NCBI RefSeq assembly: GCF_027107535.1
Contig: NZ_CP114283.1
Span: forward strand, 8,370,001-8,434,000
Direction of reading: 5' to 3'
Length of the DNA: 64,000 nt
DNA from: Streptomyces aurantiacus
GTDB lineage: Bacteria > Actinomycetota > Actinomycetes > Streptomycetales > Streptomycetaceae
A model generated the notes under the pieces. It was not told the DNA's origin and did not search any database. It saw only the letters and a program-made list of their open reading frames with translations. Below, piece after piece: positions 16,656 to 28,127 of this stretch. Every line of letters starts with the position of its first letter. The first letter of the stretch is position 1. The translations under genes and the position numbers were made by a program.

Positions 16656-18026
16656 ATGTCCGGCACGCAGACCCCGGCCCGCGCGGCCGACGAGGGCAGA
16701 GGGCTGCGGCGCAGTCTCGGCTTCCGCGACCTGGTCGTCTACGGCCTGCTGTTCATCGCCCCCATGGCACCGGTCGGGGTCTTCGGGGCCCTCGACGCGA
16801 AGTCGCACGGGGCGGTCGCGCTGGTCTACGTCGTCGCCACGGTCGCGATGGCGTTCACCGCATTCAGCTACGCGCAGATGGTGCGGGTGGTCCCCCAGGC
16901 GGGCTCGGTGTTCGCCTACGCGCGCGCGGGGCTCGGCAAGGAGGCGGGGTTCGTCGCCGGGTGGATGGCGATGCTGGACTACCTCCTCATCCCGGCGGTG
17001 GCGTACCTCTTCTCCGGGATCGCGATGAACGCCCTGGTCCCCGGGGTCTCGCGGTGGGTGTGGACGGCTCTCGCGGTCGTCGTCACGACGCTGCTGAACC
17101 TGTGGGGGGTACGGGCCGCGGCCCGTGTCGGGTTCCTGGTGCTCGCGATGGAGATCGTGGTCCTCCTCGTCTTCGTCGTGTCGGCGGTCGTGGTCCTCGC
17201 GCGCGACGGGGCACAGCGGGGCTGGCTGACGCCCCTCTCCGGAGACGGCTCCCAGGGGGCGTTCGCGCTGTCCGCGGTCCTCGGAGCCGTGTCGATCGCC
17301 GTGCTGTCGTACCTGGGCTTCGACGCGATCGCCTCCTTCGCGGAGGAGGTCACCGGCAGTTCGGAGAAGGTCGCGAGGGCGGTGCTGTTCTGTCTCGCCC
17401 TCGCCGGTGTGCTGTTCATCGCACAGACGTACCTGGTCGCCCTCCTGGAGCCGGTGTCGTCCGCGCAGCTCGCGGCCGATCCCGTCCGGCAGGGGTCGGC
17501 CTTCTACGACGCCGTGGACGCCTCGGTCGGCACGTGGCTGCACGACCTGGTGGCCGTGAGCAAGGCGATCGGGGCGGCGTTCGCGGCGCTGGCCGGGCAG
17601 GCCGCGGCGGGGCGGCTGCTGTTCGCGATGTCCCGGGACCGGCGGCTGCCGCGTGCCCTGTCGAGGACGGACTCCGGGGTGCCGCGCGTCGCCCTGTCCT
17701 GTGCGGCCCTCATCACCCTGGTCGCCGCGGTGTGGGCGGCGCGGCGCGACGACGGGATGGACCACCTGGTGTCGGTGGTGGACGTCGGGGCGCTGACCGC
17801 CTTCACCCTGCTGCACGCGAGCGTGGTCGGCTGGTTCGCCGTGCGGCGGCGGGGCGGGCCTGTCGTGTGGTGGCGGCATGTGCTGGTGCCAGTCGTCGGC
17901 GCGGGGATCACCGTCCTGGTGATCTTCGAGGCGTCCGGGGCGGCGCAGGTGGTGGGGGCGGTGTGGTTCGCGGTGGGGCTCGTGGTGCTGCTGGTTCAGC
18001 GGGGGCGGGCGCCCGCGGCCGGCTGA
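16656..18026 (+). CDS. APC-family amino acid permease
   Basis: 456 aa; ATG at 16656 after GGGAGG. Roughly 12 hydrophobic helices. The start [20 protein letters not shown] and the segment [19 protein letters not shown] are typical of APC transporters (substrate-binding unwound helix 1 and helix 2), and [14 protein letters not shown] is the conserved E-rich loop after helix 6. Predicted cytoplasmic-membrane proton-coupled uptake of an amino acid or amine; substrate not deducible. Divergent from ispH. Confidence 0.9.
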   Translation: MSGTQTPARAADEGRGLRRSLGFRDLVVYGLLFIAPMAPVGVFGALDAKSHGAVALVYVVATVAMAFTAFSYAQMVRVVPQAGSVFAYARAGLGKEAGFVAGWMAMLDYLLIPAVAYLFSGIAMNALVPGVSRWVWTALAVVVTTLLNLWGVRAAARVGFLVLAMEIVVLLVFVVSAVVVLARDGAQRGWLTPLSGDGSQGAFALSAVLGAVSIAVLSYLGFDAIASFAEEVTGSSEKVARAVLFCLALAGVLFIAQTYLVALLEPVSSAQLAADPVRQGSAFYDAVDASVGTWLHDLVAVSKAIGAAFAALAGQAAAGRLLFAMSRDRRLPRALSRTDSGVPRVALSCAALITLVAAVWAARRDDGMDHLVSVVDVGALTAFTLLHASVVGWFAVRRRGGPVVWWRHVLVPVVGAGITVLVIFEASGAAQVVGAVWFAVGLVVLLVQRGRAPAAG

Positions 18027-18093
18027 GCCGGGGGTTTCGCCCCGCCGCGCACGCATGGGCGGCGCTGTCCGAGGTGGCCGCTACGCTCGCGGC

Positions 18094-19314
18094 ATGGCTC
18101 TCAACACGTCCGCGGACACTCCGCTGCCCGTCGGTGAGGTGTCGCGGCTCATCGGGTCATGGATCGACCGCCTCGGCGCGGTGTGGGTCGAGGGGCAGAT
18201 CACCCAGTTGTCGCGCCGCCCGGGCGCGGGCGTCGTCTTCCTGACGCTGCGCGACCCGTCGCACGACATCTCCGTGAGCGTGACCTGCTACCGGCAGGTG
18301 TTCGACGCCGTCGCCGACGTGGTGAGCGAGGGGGCGCGTGTCGTCGTCCACGCGAAGCCCGAGTGGTACGCGCCGCGTGGGCAGTTGTCGCTGCGGGCCG
18401 CCGAGATCAAGCCCGTGGGTGTCGGTGAACTGCTCGCCCGGCTGGAGCGGCTCAAGAAGTCCCTTGCCGCGGAAGGGCTGTTCGCGGCCGACCGCAAGAA
18501 GCCGCTGCCCTTCCTGCCGCAGCTCGTCGGGCTGGTCTGCGGCCGGGCCTCCGCCGCCGAGCGGGACGTGCTGGAGAACGCGCGGCACCGCTGGCCCGCC
18601 GTCCGCTTCGAGGTGCGCAACGTCGCCGTGCAGGGCGTCCACGCGGTCCCCCAGGTCGTCCAGGCGGTGAAGGAGCTGGACGCCCTCGACGACGTCGACG
18701 TGATCATCGTGGCGCGGGGCGGCGGCAGCGTGGAGGACCTCCTCCCGTTCTCGGACGAGCAGCTCGTACGCGCGGTCGCGTCCTGCCGCACTCCCGTGGT
18801 GTCGGCCATCGGCCACGAGCCCGACAACCCGCTGCTGGACCACGTGGCCGACCTGCGCGCCTCCACTCCGACCGACGCGGCGAAGAAGGTCGTACCGGAC
18901 GTCGGCGAGGAGTACGAGCGCGTACGGCTCCTGCGGGACCGCGCCCGGCGCAGCGTCCGGTCGTTCGTCGACCGGGAGGAGAGGGGCCTCGCGCACGCGC
19001 TGGCCCGTCCCTCGATAGAGGATCCGCACCGGATGGTCGACGAGCGGGCGGACCACGTCTCCTCGCTGCTGGACCGCGGCCGCCGCACGCTCGGCCATCT
19101 CCTCGACCGCGCGGACTCGGAGCTGACGCACACACACGCGCGCGTGGTGGCGCTCTCCCCCGCCGCGACCCTTGAGCGGGGCTACGCGGTCCTGCAGAAG
19201 TCCGACGGCCACGCCGTCCGGTCCCCCGACGAGGTGACCGCGGACGAGCCCCTGCGGGCGCGCGTCGCCGAGGGCGAGTTCACGGTACGAGCCGATGTCC
19301 GAGACAGACCCTAG
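18094..19314 (+). CDS. xseA: Exodeoxyribonuclease VII large subunit
   Basis: 406 aa from ATG at 18094 ([20 protein letters not shown]). N-terminal OB fold: [20 protein letters not shown] and [10 protein letters not shown]. Catalytic domain: [40 protein letters not shown], and [20 protein letters not shown] with [11 protein letters not shown]. Long helical region, then LERGYAVL. Cuts single-stranded DNA to oligonucleotides with XseB, which follows 9 bp downstream. Confidence 0.96.
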   Translation: MALNTSADTPLPVGEVSRLIGSWIDRLGAVWVEGQITQLSRRPGAGVVFLTLRDPSHDISVSVTCYRQVFDAVADVVSEGARVVVHAKPEWYAPRGQLSLRAAEIKPVGVGELLARLERLKKSLAAEGLFAADRKKPLPFLPQLVGLVCGRASAAERDVLENARHRWPAVRFEVRNVAVQGVHAVPQVVQAVKELDALDDVDVIIVARGGGSVEDLLPFSDEQLVRAVASCRTPVVSAIGHEPDNPLLDHVADLRASTPTDAAKKVVPDVGEEYERVRLLRDRARRSVRSFVDREERGLAHALARPSIEDPHRMVDERADHVSSLLDRGRRTLGHLLDRADSELTHTHARVVALSPAATLERGYAVLQKSDGHAVRSPDEVTADEPLRARVAEGEFTVRADVRDRP

Positions 19315-19323
19315 GGTGGGCGC

Positions 19324-19569
19324 ATGACCAGCAAGACGGACGAGGCGCTCGGGTACGAGCAGGCGCGGGACGAGCTCATCGAGGTCGTACGACGCCTGGA
19401 GACGGGCGGTACGACACTCGAGGAGTCGCTCGCCCTGTGGGAGCGGGGCGAGGAGCTGGCGAAGGTGTGCCGGCGGTGGCTGGAAGGGGCCCGCGCGCGC
19501 CTCGACGCGGCCCTGGCCGAGGAGGAGACGCCGACGGCGGGCACGGCGACGGACACCGACGGCCGGTAG
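19324..19569 (+). CDS. xseB: Exodeoxyribonuclease VII small subunit
   Basis: 81 aa. [20 protein letters not shown] then [20 protein letters not shown] is the family core of two helices, with a variable Ala/Thr-rich tail. Partner of XseA, same operon. Confidence 0.95.
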   Translation: MTSKTDEALGYEQARDELIEVVRRLETGGTTLEESLALWERGEELAKVCRRWLEGARARLDAALAEEETPTAGTATDTDGR

Positions 19570-19759
19570 CCCCGCACCACCCCGGCCCGGACTCCGGGTG
19601 GTCCGGCCCGGGGCCGGGTCCGAGGAGGCCGGGGTCGGCTCCGAGCAGCCGGGCCGGGCCGGGCCCGAATGTCCGGAAGCCCTCCGGGCCGCCCCGCGTC
19701 CCGTGATCCGCGTGCCGTGACCCCGTGACCTGTGAATCGGATCACCATGCTCCACTTTT

Positions 19760-19775
19760 GGTTGAAGCTTAAACC
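19760..19775. promoter_or_regulatory. Imperfect palindrome upstream of the nitroreductase gene
   Basis: GGTTGAAGCTTAAACC: 7 of 8 base pairs are symmetric around AAGCTT. A+T-rich island in a 278-bp gap, 73 bp before the ATG at 19848. Resembles MarR/HxlR-type operators in symmetry and place; no regulator gene adjoins it. Confidence 0.5.
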
Positions 19776-19847
19776 TAATCGCCGTATCGTCGGACGTGCC
19801 AGCTGATCCCACGGGATCCGACGCACGTCCCGAGAAGGTTGTTCTTC

Positions 19848-20438
19848 ATGTCTCTCGTTCTTGACCCCGCCGCCCAGGACCTGCTCTTCCGCGAGGCCCG
19901 CACCGCCAACGCCTTCACCGACGAGCCGGTGACCGACGAGCAGGTGCAGGCGATCTACGACCTGGTCAAGTACGGCCCGACCGCCTTCAACCAGTCACCG
20001 CTGCGCATCACCCTGGTCCGCTCCGCCGAGGCCCGCGAGCGCCTGGTGCGGCACATGGCCGAGGGCAATCAGCCGAAGACGGCCACCGCCCCCCTCGTCG
20101 CGATCCTCTCCGCGGACAACGAGTTCCACGACGAGCTGCCGCATCTCCTCCCGCACTTCCCGCAGGCCAAGGACCTCTTCTTCACCGAGCGCCCGGTGCG
20201 TGAGAACGCCGCCGCCCTCAACGCCGCGCTGCAGGCCGCGTACTTCATCGTCGGTGTCCGCGCCGCCGGCCTGTCCGCCGGTCCGATGACGGGCTTCGAC
20301 TTCGCGGGCGTCCAGAAGGAGTTCCTCGACGACGACCACACCCCGCTGATGGTGGTCAACATCGGCCGGCCCGCCGAGGACGCCTGGTTCCCGCGCTCCC
20401 CGCGCCTGGAGGCCGACCAGGTCATCACGACGGTCTGA
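19848..20438 (+). CDS. Nitroreductase-family protein, RutE-like (malonic semialdehyde reductase)
   Basis: 196 aa from ATG at 19848 (GAGAAGG upstream). Seen: FREARTANAFTDEPVTDEQV, VKYGPTAFNQSPLRITLV with FMN-contacting Asn/Ser, the late AAYFIVGVRAAGLSAGPMTG and the closing NIGRPAEDAWFPRSPRL. Matches RutE/3-hydroxypropionate dehydrogenase-like flavoproteins, which use NADPH and FMN. No other pyrimidine-degradation genes are near, so the true substrate is open; quinone or aldehyde detoxification would fit its palindrome-bearing promoter. Confidence 0.88.
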   Translation: MSLVLDPAAQDLLFREARTANAFTDEPVTDEQVQAIYDLVKYGPTAFNQSPLRITLVRSAEARERLVRHMAEGNQPKTATAPLVAILSADNEFHDELPHLLPHFPQAKDLFFTERPVRENAAALNAALQAAYFIVGVRAAGLSAGPMTGFDFAGVQKEFLDDDHTPLMVVNIGRPAEDAWFPRSPRLEADQVITTV

Positions 20439-20475
20439 TCCGCGCCGGCCGGGCAGCCCCCGGCCGAGCCCCGGA

Positions 20476-20516
20476 CATGCGAGAAGCCCCCGGCGCGGCC
20501 GGGGGCTTCTCGCATG
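20476..20516. terminator. Bidirectional 19-bp hairpin terminator
   Basis: Arms 20476-20494 and 20498-20516 are exact complements (CATGCGAGAAGCCCCCGGC) with a 3-nt loop, between the convergent nitroreductase and DUF4245 genes. Confidence 0.85.
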
Positions 20517-20566
20517 TTCCGTAGCGTGTCCGGCTCAGGCGGGGTGCGACTGCCGGGCCCTCGCGC

Positions 20567-21085
20567 TCACGACGTCTTCAGGGCCTCAGCCATCTTCGCC
20601 AGCCGCGCGAACGACGCCGTGCCCGTGACCACGGTCGTGGAGTTCTTCTCGCGGAGCACGAGCGCGTCGTACCTCGCGCCCTTGTAGCGCTTCCAGGTCC
20701 GCTCGCCGATGCGCTGTTCGACGTTCGTCTCCTCGGCACCCTGACTGGCGTCCTCGATGAACGTGACGGGCTTCTGAGTGGACTGCTCGATCGCCACGTA
20801 CTCCCCGTCGGGGTCGTGGAAGCCGAGGTGCCACGCGTCGAAGTCGTCTCCCCGGAACCTCACCGAGGTCGCCTTCCACTCCCGGGACAGACCCTCGGGC
20901 GCCGCCACCGGATAGGCGGCCGCGCGGCGCGCCGTGAGGAGCTCCACGCGGTAGTCGACCCGTTCGAGAGGGGGCTCCGAGTCGTCATTGGGGATGAAGA
21001 CGTAGATGAAGCCCGCGACGATGCCGATCAGGCCCAGGGACAACACCATGTCCCGGACCGACTGCTTGCCTTTCATACCTGCCAC
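20567..21085 (-). CDS. DUF4245 membrane-anchored protein
   Basis: 172 aa. A single N-terminal transmembrane helix (about 11-31, [20 protein letters not shown]) is followed by an extracytoplasmic domain with [20 protein letters not shown] and [10 protein letters not shown]. Matches the DUF4245 family, usually encoded beside glpX in actinomycetes, as here (divergent). Function unknown; ATG at 21076 (MKGKQ) is an alternative start. Confidence 0.85.
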   Translation of the reverse strand: MAGMKGKQSVRDMVLSLGLIGIVAGFIYVFIPNDDSEPPLERVDYRVELLTARRAAAYPVAAPEGLSREWKATSVRFRGDDFDAWHLGFHDPDGEYVAIEQSTQKPVTFIEDASQGAEETNVEQRIGERTWKRYKGARYDALVLREKNSTTVVTGTASFARLAKMAEALKTS

Positions 21086-21210
21086 GCCCCCATCGTCGCA
21101 GGTGTACTGGTCTGCTCATCCGTGGGGCCCCCTGCTCATTTTGTCGGACTGGGGATAGAGTCGGCGCGAACCCTCATCCGGCCGTCGCCGTATCAGAAAG
21201 GTGCGCTCCG

Positions 21211-22242
21211 ATGACCGAGCATCACTTGCCGTCCGAACTCGAGGTCCCGTCCGAGGCCCCCGACCGCAACCTCGCCCTGGAGCTCGTCCGGGTCACCGAG
21301 GCCGCCGCGATGGCCGCGGGCCGCTGGGTCGGCCGCGGCGACAAGAACGGCGCCGACGGCGCGGCGGTACGAGCCATGCGAACCCTCGTCTCCACCGTCT
21401 CGATGAACGGCGTCGTCGTCATCGGGGAGGGCGAGAAGGACGAGGCCCCGATGCTCTTCAACGGAGAGCGGGTCGGGGACGGAACGGGCCCCGAGTGCGA
21501 CATCGCCGTGGACCCGATCGACGGAACCACGCTCACCGCCAAGGGCATGACGAACGCGATCGCGGTGCTGGCCGCCGCCGACCGCGGCACCATGTTCGAC
21601 CCGTCCGCGGTCTTCTACATGGACAAGCTGGTCACCGGCCCCGAAGCCGCCGACTTCGTCGACATCAACGCCCCGGTGTCCGTGAACATCCGCAGGGTCG
21701 CCAAGGCCAAGCGCGTCACGCCCGAGGACGTCACGGTCGTCATCCTCGACCGGCCGCGCCACGAAGGCATCATCAACGAGATCCGGGAGACCGGCGCGCG
21801 CATCAAGCTCATCTCCGACGGCGACGTCGCGGGCTCGATCCTGGCGCTGCGCGAGGGCACGGGCATCGATCTGCTGCTCGGCATCGGCGGCACGCCCGAG
21901 GGCATCATCTCGGCCTGCGCCGTGAAATGTCTGGGCGGCACCATCCAGGGCAAGCTGTGGCCCAAGGACGACGAGGAGCGGCAGCGCGCCATGGACGCGG
22001 GGCACGACCTCGACCGCGTCCTGCTCACCGACGACCTGGTCTCCGGCGAGAACGTCTTCTTCGTGGCGACCGGCATCACGGACGGCGAGCTGCTGCGGGG
22101 AGTGCGCTATCGCCCCGAGACCGCGACCACCGACTCGATCGTGATGCGCTCGAAGTCGGGCACGGTCCGGCAGATCACCTCGGAGCACCGACTGGCGAAG
22201 CTGCGGGCCTACAGCGCGATCGACTTCGACCGCGCGAAGTAG
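21211..22242 (+). CDS. glpX: Class II fructose-1,6-bisphosphatase
   Basis: 343 aa. Metal and phosphate site: [15 protein letters not shown], then [17 protein letters not shown]. Also [40 protein letters not shown] and [15 protein letters not shown], all diagnostic for GlpX. Hydrolyses fructose 1,6-bisphosphate in gluconeogenesis; the main FBPase of actinobacteria. Strong confidence. Confidence 0.97.
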   Translation: MTEHHLPSELEVPSEAPDRNLALELVRVTEAAAMAAGRWVGRGDKNGADGAAVRAMRTLVSTVSMNGVVVIGEGEKDEAPMLFNGERVGDGTGPECDIAVDPIDGTTLTAKGMTNAIAVLAAADRGTMFDPSAVFYMDKLVTGPEAADFVDINAPVSVNIRRVAKAKRVTPEDVTVVILDRPRHEGIINEIRETGARIKLISDGDVAGSILALREGTGIDLLLGIGGTPEGIISACAVKCLGGTIQGKLWPKDDEERQRAMDAGHDLDRVLLTDDLVSGENVFFVATGITDGELLRGVRYRPETATTDSIVMRSKSGTVRQITSEHRLAKLRAYSAIDFDRAK

Positions 22243-22288
22243 CTCCCCCGGAAGTAGCTCCACCGCCCGGGCCGTTCACCCGGGCTCG

Positions 22289-22339
22289 CGTACGGCGATG
22301 GGGCGCCCCCTGTGCGGAGGGGCGCCCCATCGCCGTACG
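22289..22339. terminator. Perfect 21-bp hairpin between convergent glpX and whiB-like genes
   Basis: Arms 22289-22309 and 22319-22339 are exact complements around a 9-nt loop; the right arm ends 1 nt before the stop codon of the WhiB-like gene. Serves both genes. Confidence 0.9.
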
Positions 22340-22340
22340 G

Positions 22341-22718
22341 TCAGCCGGCCGCGGCTATCGTCCCCGAGGTGCGGGCCGCCTTCTGCAGTTCGACGTCGCG
22401 GCGGCGGCGCCGGGCCAGGACCACGCGGCGCTCGGCGGCGGTGAGGCCGCCCCAGACGCCGTACGGCTCGGGTTGCAGCAGCGCGTGCTCCCGGCACTCG
22501 ACCATCACGGGACAGCGCGCGCAGACCCGCTTCGCCGCTTCCTCCCGGGACAGCCTGGCCGCGGTGGGTTCTTTCGAGGGCGCGAAGAACAGCCCGGCCT
22601 CGTCCCGGCGGCACACGGCCTCCGTGTGCCATGGGGCGTCCTGGTCCCTGTCGCGCACCGGCACCGGCTGGGGCGGAACGGCGGCGACCTGCAGGGACTG
22701 ATGCGGCGGATGCAGCAC
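22341..22718 (-). CDS. WhiB-family iron-sulfur transcription factor (WblI position)
   Basis: 125 aa. Four Cys for a [4Fe-4S] cluster at 36, 66, 69 and 75 ([11 protein letters not shown] holds three), then GVWGG (87-91) and a basic stretch [14 protein letters not shown] that contacts DNA. The Pro/Gln-rich N-terminus is longer than in WhiB or WblE. Position next to glpX equals wblI of S. coelicolor from memory. WhiB proteins act with the principal sigma factor; targets unknown. Confidence 0.9.
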   Translation of the reverse strand: MLHPPHQSLQVAAVPPQPVPVRDRDQDAPWHTEAVCRRDEAGLFFAPSKEPTAARLSREEAAKRVCARCPVMVECREHALLQPEPYGVWGGLTAAERRVVLARRRRRDVELQKAARTSGTIAAAG

Positions 22719-22879
22719 GGTCTACTCCTGACGACGGCTTCGCGAGCGAGAGACGATGCAGCAAGGCCTACCCGCTGTGCGCGCGCCTATGCACTCAGTT
22801 CCCGAGCGCGGAGGATCCCGGTCGGCGCCGGACCCTCATCGCCGGACCGATGCCCTCCGTCCGAAGGGATTCGCGACCG

Positions 22880-23575
22880 TCAATGCCCCAGGTGTTTGCG
22901 CAACTTGGCGTGCACCCGGTCGCCGACCCGGTCGAGGATGTCCTCGATCAGCTTGCCCCGCCTGGGCCTTGCCTCGATGCTGCCGAGAACGGCCAGGCCG
23001 TCCACGTACACGACGGGGGCGCCCTCTTCGCCCGAATCCAGCGTGTTCACCTCGAAGGTGCCGAGGACGCCGCCGCCGCTGCCGCGCATCGACACGTTCT
23101 CCGGGACGCGGATCTCGACGCTGCCGAACACCGAGATCGCCTTGATCACGACCTGCTGGTGCTCGAAGAGCGCCTCGCTGAGGTCTATCTCCACACTGCC
23201 GAAGATGGCGTACGCGTGCGTGCGGCGGCCTACGCGCCAGCGGCCCTTGCGCACGGCGGCGCTGAACACCGCCACCACGTTCTCGTCGGCGACCGAGGGG
23301 ACCGATCCCGGGGCGGGACGGTTGGGGGCGGGCGCGAAGGAGGCGGCCGGGCGCGGCCGGTGGGCCGCCGGCAGGTCCGCCACCATCGGTTCCAGCTCGC
23401 CGACGGTCTTCGCGCGGAAGACCTCCTCGACCCGCTCCGCGTGCTCCTCCGCGGTGAGGCGGCCCTCGGCGAGGGCCTCGCGCAGAATGTCCGCGGTCCG
23501 GTCGCGGTCCGCGTCGGAGGCCCGGAGGTCGGTGTGCTTCCGAAGGCCTGGTTCGCTGTGCTTCTGAAGGTCCAC
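22880..23575 (-). CDS. DUF1707 / LiaF-like domain protein
   Basis: 231 aa. Residues 17-70 ([40 protein letters not shown]) are the DUF1707 SHOCT-like domain; residues 125-210 have repeated FGSVEI segments ([30 protein letters not shown]), a LiaF-type beta-helix. No membrane helix or catalytic motif. Divergent from fumarase I by 165 bp. Possibly an envelope-stress sensor by analogy to LiaF. Confidence 0.85.
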   Translation of the reverse strand: MDLQKHSEPGLRKHTDLRASDADRDRTADILREALAEGRLTAEEHAERVEEVFRAKTVGELEPMVADLPAAHRPRPAASFAPAPNRPAPGSVPSVADENVVAVFSAAVRKGRWRVGRRTHAYAIFGSVEIDLSEALFEHQQVVIKAISVFGSVEIRVPENVSMRGSGGGVLGTFEVNTLDSGEEGAPVVYVDGLAVLGSIEARPRRGKLIEDILDRVGDRVHAKLRKHLGH

Positions 23576-23740
23576 GACAGCAGCGTACCCAAACGCGATA
23601 GATCGCGACTAGGGGTGGGGACGAGCGAGACCGGCCGAACTGAGCCTTACCTCACAAGCTCCTCCTGCGAGCCAGGTCCTACGCTGGTGGGCGCCGCCAA
23701 CGGATGCCGGCCGCTGTCTGTCGATGAAGGATTTGGCGAG

Positions 23741-25429
<1,689 letters not shown>

Positions 25430-25497
25430 GGTTTCCGCCCCCGCCGCCCCTGCCCCGCCCCGCCCTCGGGGGCTCCGCCCCCGAACCTCCGGTCCTC

Positions 25498-25537
25498 GAA
25501 CGCCGGACGGGCTGGATTCCCAGCCCGTCCGGCGTTC
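25498..25537. terminator. 18-bp hairpin after fumarase I (dispersed GAACGCCGGACGGGCTGG type)
   Basis: Arms 25498-25515 and 25520-25537, 4-nt loop. The sequence, together with the preceding GGCTCCGCCCCCGAAC, is a familiar Streptomyces intergenic repeat module that often serves as terminator. Confidence 0.8.
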
Positions 25538-25591
25538 GCCCGCCAGGAAGTGACGGGAATGGGCAGGGGCGGCGGGGGCGATATACGGGGT

Positions 25592-26977
25592 ATGAGCGAC
25601 TACCGCATCGAACACGACTCCATGGGCGAGATCCGCGTCCCCGCGGACGCGAAGTGGCGGGCCCAGACCCAGCGCGCCGTCGAGAACTTCCCGATCTCCG
25701 GCCAGCACCTGGAGCGCGCGCACATCGAGGCCCTCGCCCGGATCAAGGCGGCCGGCGCCAAGGTGAACGCGGGCCTCGGTGTGCTGGACAAGGACGTCGC
25801 GGAGGCCATCCAGGAGGCGGCGGGCGAGGTCGCGGACGGGAAGTGGGACGCGCACTTCCCCGTGGACGTCTTCCAGACAGGTTCCGGTACCTCGTCCAAC
25901 ATGAACACCAACGAGGTCGTCGCCACGCTGGCGACGGAGCGGCTCGGCCGGGACGTCCATCCGAACGACCACGTGAACGCCTCGCAGTCCAGCAACGACG
26001 TCTTCCCGTCCTCCATCCACATCGCCGCGACCGCCGCCGTCACCCGCGACCTCATCCCCGCGCTGGAGCACCTCGCCGCGTCGCTCACGCGCAAGTCCGA
26101 CGAGTTCGCCGACGTGGTGAAGTCGGGGCGGACCCACCTCATGGACGCCACCCCCGTGACGCTCGGCCAGGAGTTCGGCGGGTACGCGGCCCAGGTGCGG
26201 TACGGGGTCGAGCGGCTCCGTGCCTCCCTGCCCCGGCTCGCGGAGCTGCCGCTGGGCGGCACGGCCGTCGGGACCGGGATCAACACCCCGCCCGGCTTCT
26301 CCGCCGCCGTGATCGCCGAGGTCGCCCGGACCACGGGGCTGCCGCTCACCGAGGCGCGCGACCACTTCGAGGCGCAGGGCGCCCGGGACGGGATCGTCGA
26401 GACCAGCGGGCAGCTGCGGACCATCGCCGTGGGACTCACGAAGATCGCCAACGACCTGCGGTGGATGGCCTCCGGGCCGCGCACCGGACTGGCCGAGATC
26501 AGCCTGCCCGACCTCCAGCCGGGCTCGTCGATCATGCCCGGCAAGGTGAATCCGGTCATTCCCGAGGCCGTCCTGATGGTGGCCGCGCAGGTGACCGGGA
26601 ACGACGCCACGATCGGCGTCGCCGGAGCCTCCGGCAACTTCGAGCTCAACGTGATGCTTCCGGTCATCGGGAAGAACGTCCTGGAGTCGGTCCGGCTCCT
26701 CGCGAACGTCTCCCGGCTGCTCGCCGACCGGACCGTGGACGGGATCACGGCCGACCGCGAACGGGCCCGGGAGTACGCCGAGTCGTCGCCGTCGGTGGTG
26801 ACGCCGCTGAACAAGTACATCGGGTACGAGGAGGCGGCGAAGGTCGCCAAGAAGGCGCTGGCCGAGCGGAAGACCATCCGCGAGGTCGTCCTGGAGTCCG
26901 GTTACGTCGAGCGCGGCGACCTCACCCGGGAGCAGCTGGACGAGGCCCTGGATGTCCTGCGGATGACACGGCCGTAA
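25592..26977 (+). CDS. fumC: Fumarate hydratase class II
   Basis: 461 aa from ATG at 25592 ([14 protein letters not shown]). Seen: [14 protein letters not shown], the substrate-site segment [32 protein letters not shown], and the fumarase/aspartase signature [15 protein letters not shown]. Iron-independent tetrameric TCA-cycle enzyme. Encoded 162 bp after class I fumarase in the same direction but beyond a terminator, so probably separately transcribed. Confidence 0.96.
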   Translation: MSDYRIEHDSMGEIRVPADAKWRAQTQRAVENFPISGQHLERAHIEALARIKAAGAKVNAGLGVLDKDVAEAIQEAAGEVADGKWDAHFPVDVFQTGSGTSSNMNTNEVVATLATERLGRDVHPNDHVNASQSSNDVFPSSIHIAATAAVTRDLIPALEHLAASLTRKSDEFADVVKSGRTHLMDATPVTLGQEFGGYAAQVRYGVERLRASLPRLAELPLGGTAVGTGINTPPGFSAAVIAEVARTTGLPLTEARDHFEAQGARDGIVETSGQLRTIAVGLTKIANDLRWMASGPRTGLAEISLPDLQPGSSIMPGKVNPVIPEAVLMVAAQVTGNDATIGVAGASGNFELNVMLPVIGKNVLESVRLLANVSRLLADRTVDGITADRERAREYAESSPSVVTPLNKYIGYEEAAKVAKKALAERKTIREVVLESGYVERGDLTREQLDEALDVLRMTRP

Positions 26978-27049
26978 CGTCATCCGGCCATCACGCGAAC
27001 CATGACGCGTACCGCAGCGTCGTATGCCACGGGCACCTAATATCTGTTC

Positions 27050-27742
27050 ATGGCAGAGGGTGGAGCGGTGACACAGGTGGAAGCGGGCGGGCCGGCGGCG
27101 TACTGGAAGCCCGGGAGTCGGATCCTGTGGCGCTACCGGGAGAACGCCGGCGAGCGCTTCCACATCGTGCGTCCCGTGACCGTCGTACGGGACGACGAGG
27201 AGCTGCTCGCGGTGTGGCTGGCGCCGGGGACGGAGTGTGTGAAGCCCGTCCTCGCCGACGGCACGCCGGTGCACGTGGAGCCGCTGGAGACCCGCTACAC
27301 CAGACCGCGGACCGTGCGGCGCGGCCGCTGGTTCGGCACGGGCGTCCTGAAGCTCGCGAGGCCGGGCGAGCCGTGGTCGGTGTGGCTGTTCTGGGAGCCC
27401 GGCTGGCAGTTCAAGAACTGGTACGTCAACTTGGAGGAACCGCTGGCCAGATGGGCCGGCGGGGTCGACTCCGAGGACCACTTCCTCGACATCTCGGTCC
27501 ACCCGGACCGGACTTGGGGCTGGCACGACGAGGACGAGTTCGCGCAGGCCCAGCGGGACGGTCTGATGGACGCGCGACTGGCCGCGCGGGTGCAGGAGGC
27601 CGGACGGGCCGTGCTGGAGGTGATCAGCGACTGGGGGCCGCCGTTCTCGGACGGCTGGCAGCACTGGCGCCCGGATCCGGCCTGGTCCGTACCGTCGTTG
27701 CCGGACGACTGGGATCGTACGCCCGCGCACGTGTCCACATGA
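27050..27742 (+). CDS. DUF402 domain protein (FomD-like hydrolase fold)
   Basis: 230 aa. WKPGSRILWRYRENAG at the start and the core WEPGWQFKNWYVNLEEPLAR, then SEDHFLDISVHPDRTWGWHD and DEDEFAQAQRDGLM, match DUF402, whose relative FomD hydrolyses a nucleotide ester. The Asp/Glu cluster in the core would bind metal. Physiological substrate unknown. Confidence 0.88.
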   Translation: MAEGGAVTQVEAGGPAAYWKPGSRILWRYRENAGERFHIVRPVTVVRDDEELLAVWLAPGTECVKPVLADGTPVHVEPLETRYTRPRTVRRGRWFGTGVLKLARPGEPWSVWLFWEPGWQFKNWYVNLEEPLARWAGGVDSEDHFLDISVHPDRTWGWHDEDEFAQAQRDGLMDARLAARVQEAGRAVLEVISDWGPPFSDGWQHWRPDPAWSVPSLPDDWDRTPAHVST

Positions 27743-27917
27743 GACCCTTGATGCGCCCCCGTGGTAGAACCGTAGGATCGTCCTCCGCAACGAGCAGTCA
27801 GGGTCGGTGCGCAGCACCGTCGTTGAGGAGTGGTGGTCGGGTGGCGGGCGGGCGCGGTACAACAACTCCCGCAGACGGCACTGTGCTTGACCGAACGTCA
27901 CCGAGGGGCGGCAGGAC

Positions 27918-28127
27918 GTGAGCGAGGGGTACGAGGGCCACAGCGGCACGGCCCTAAGGCGGCGGGACAGGCTGTTCCCGCCGGTGCCGGACGGCCCTTC
28001 TTCTGAGAGGCTGTCTGATCACGCGGGGATTCCGTTCCTGGGGCACACATTCCGGGTATCGGGTTTCCTGCGGGACGAACTGCACGCACGGCGCGCAGCA
28101 CCGGACGGATGGATTCGACACGCGTGA
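27918..28127 (+). CDS. Small ORF translationally coupled to the SpoIIE phosphatase gene
   Basis: 69 aa from GTG at 27918, preceded by GCAGGA. The TGA (28125-28127) overlaps the GTG (28124) proposed for the downstream gene, a GTGA coupling junction. Sequence begins MSEGYEGHSGTALRRRDRLF; no domain recognised. It could be a real coupled leader protein or the 5' part of the phosphatase separated by a frameshift. Confidence 0.45.
   Translation: MSEGYEGHSGTALRRRDRLFPPVPDGPSSERLSDHAGIPFLGHTFRVSGFLRDELHARRAAPDGWIRHA

Noticed and set aside
27809..27892. 27-codon frame starting GTG CGC AGC before the phosphatase operon
   Set aside because: No clear ribosome site and composition uninformative; not supported as a gene.
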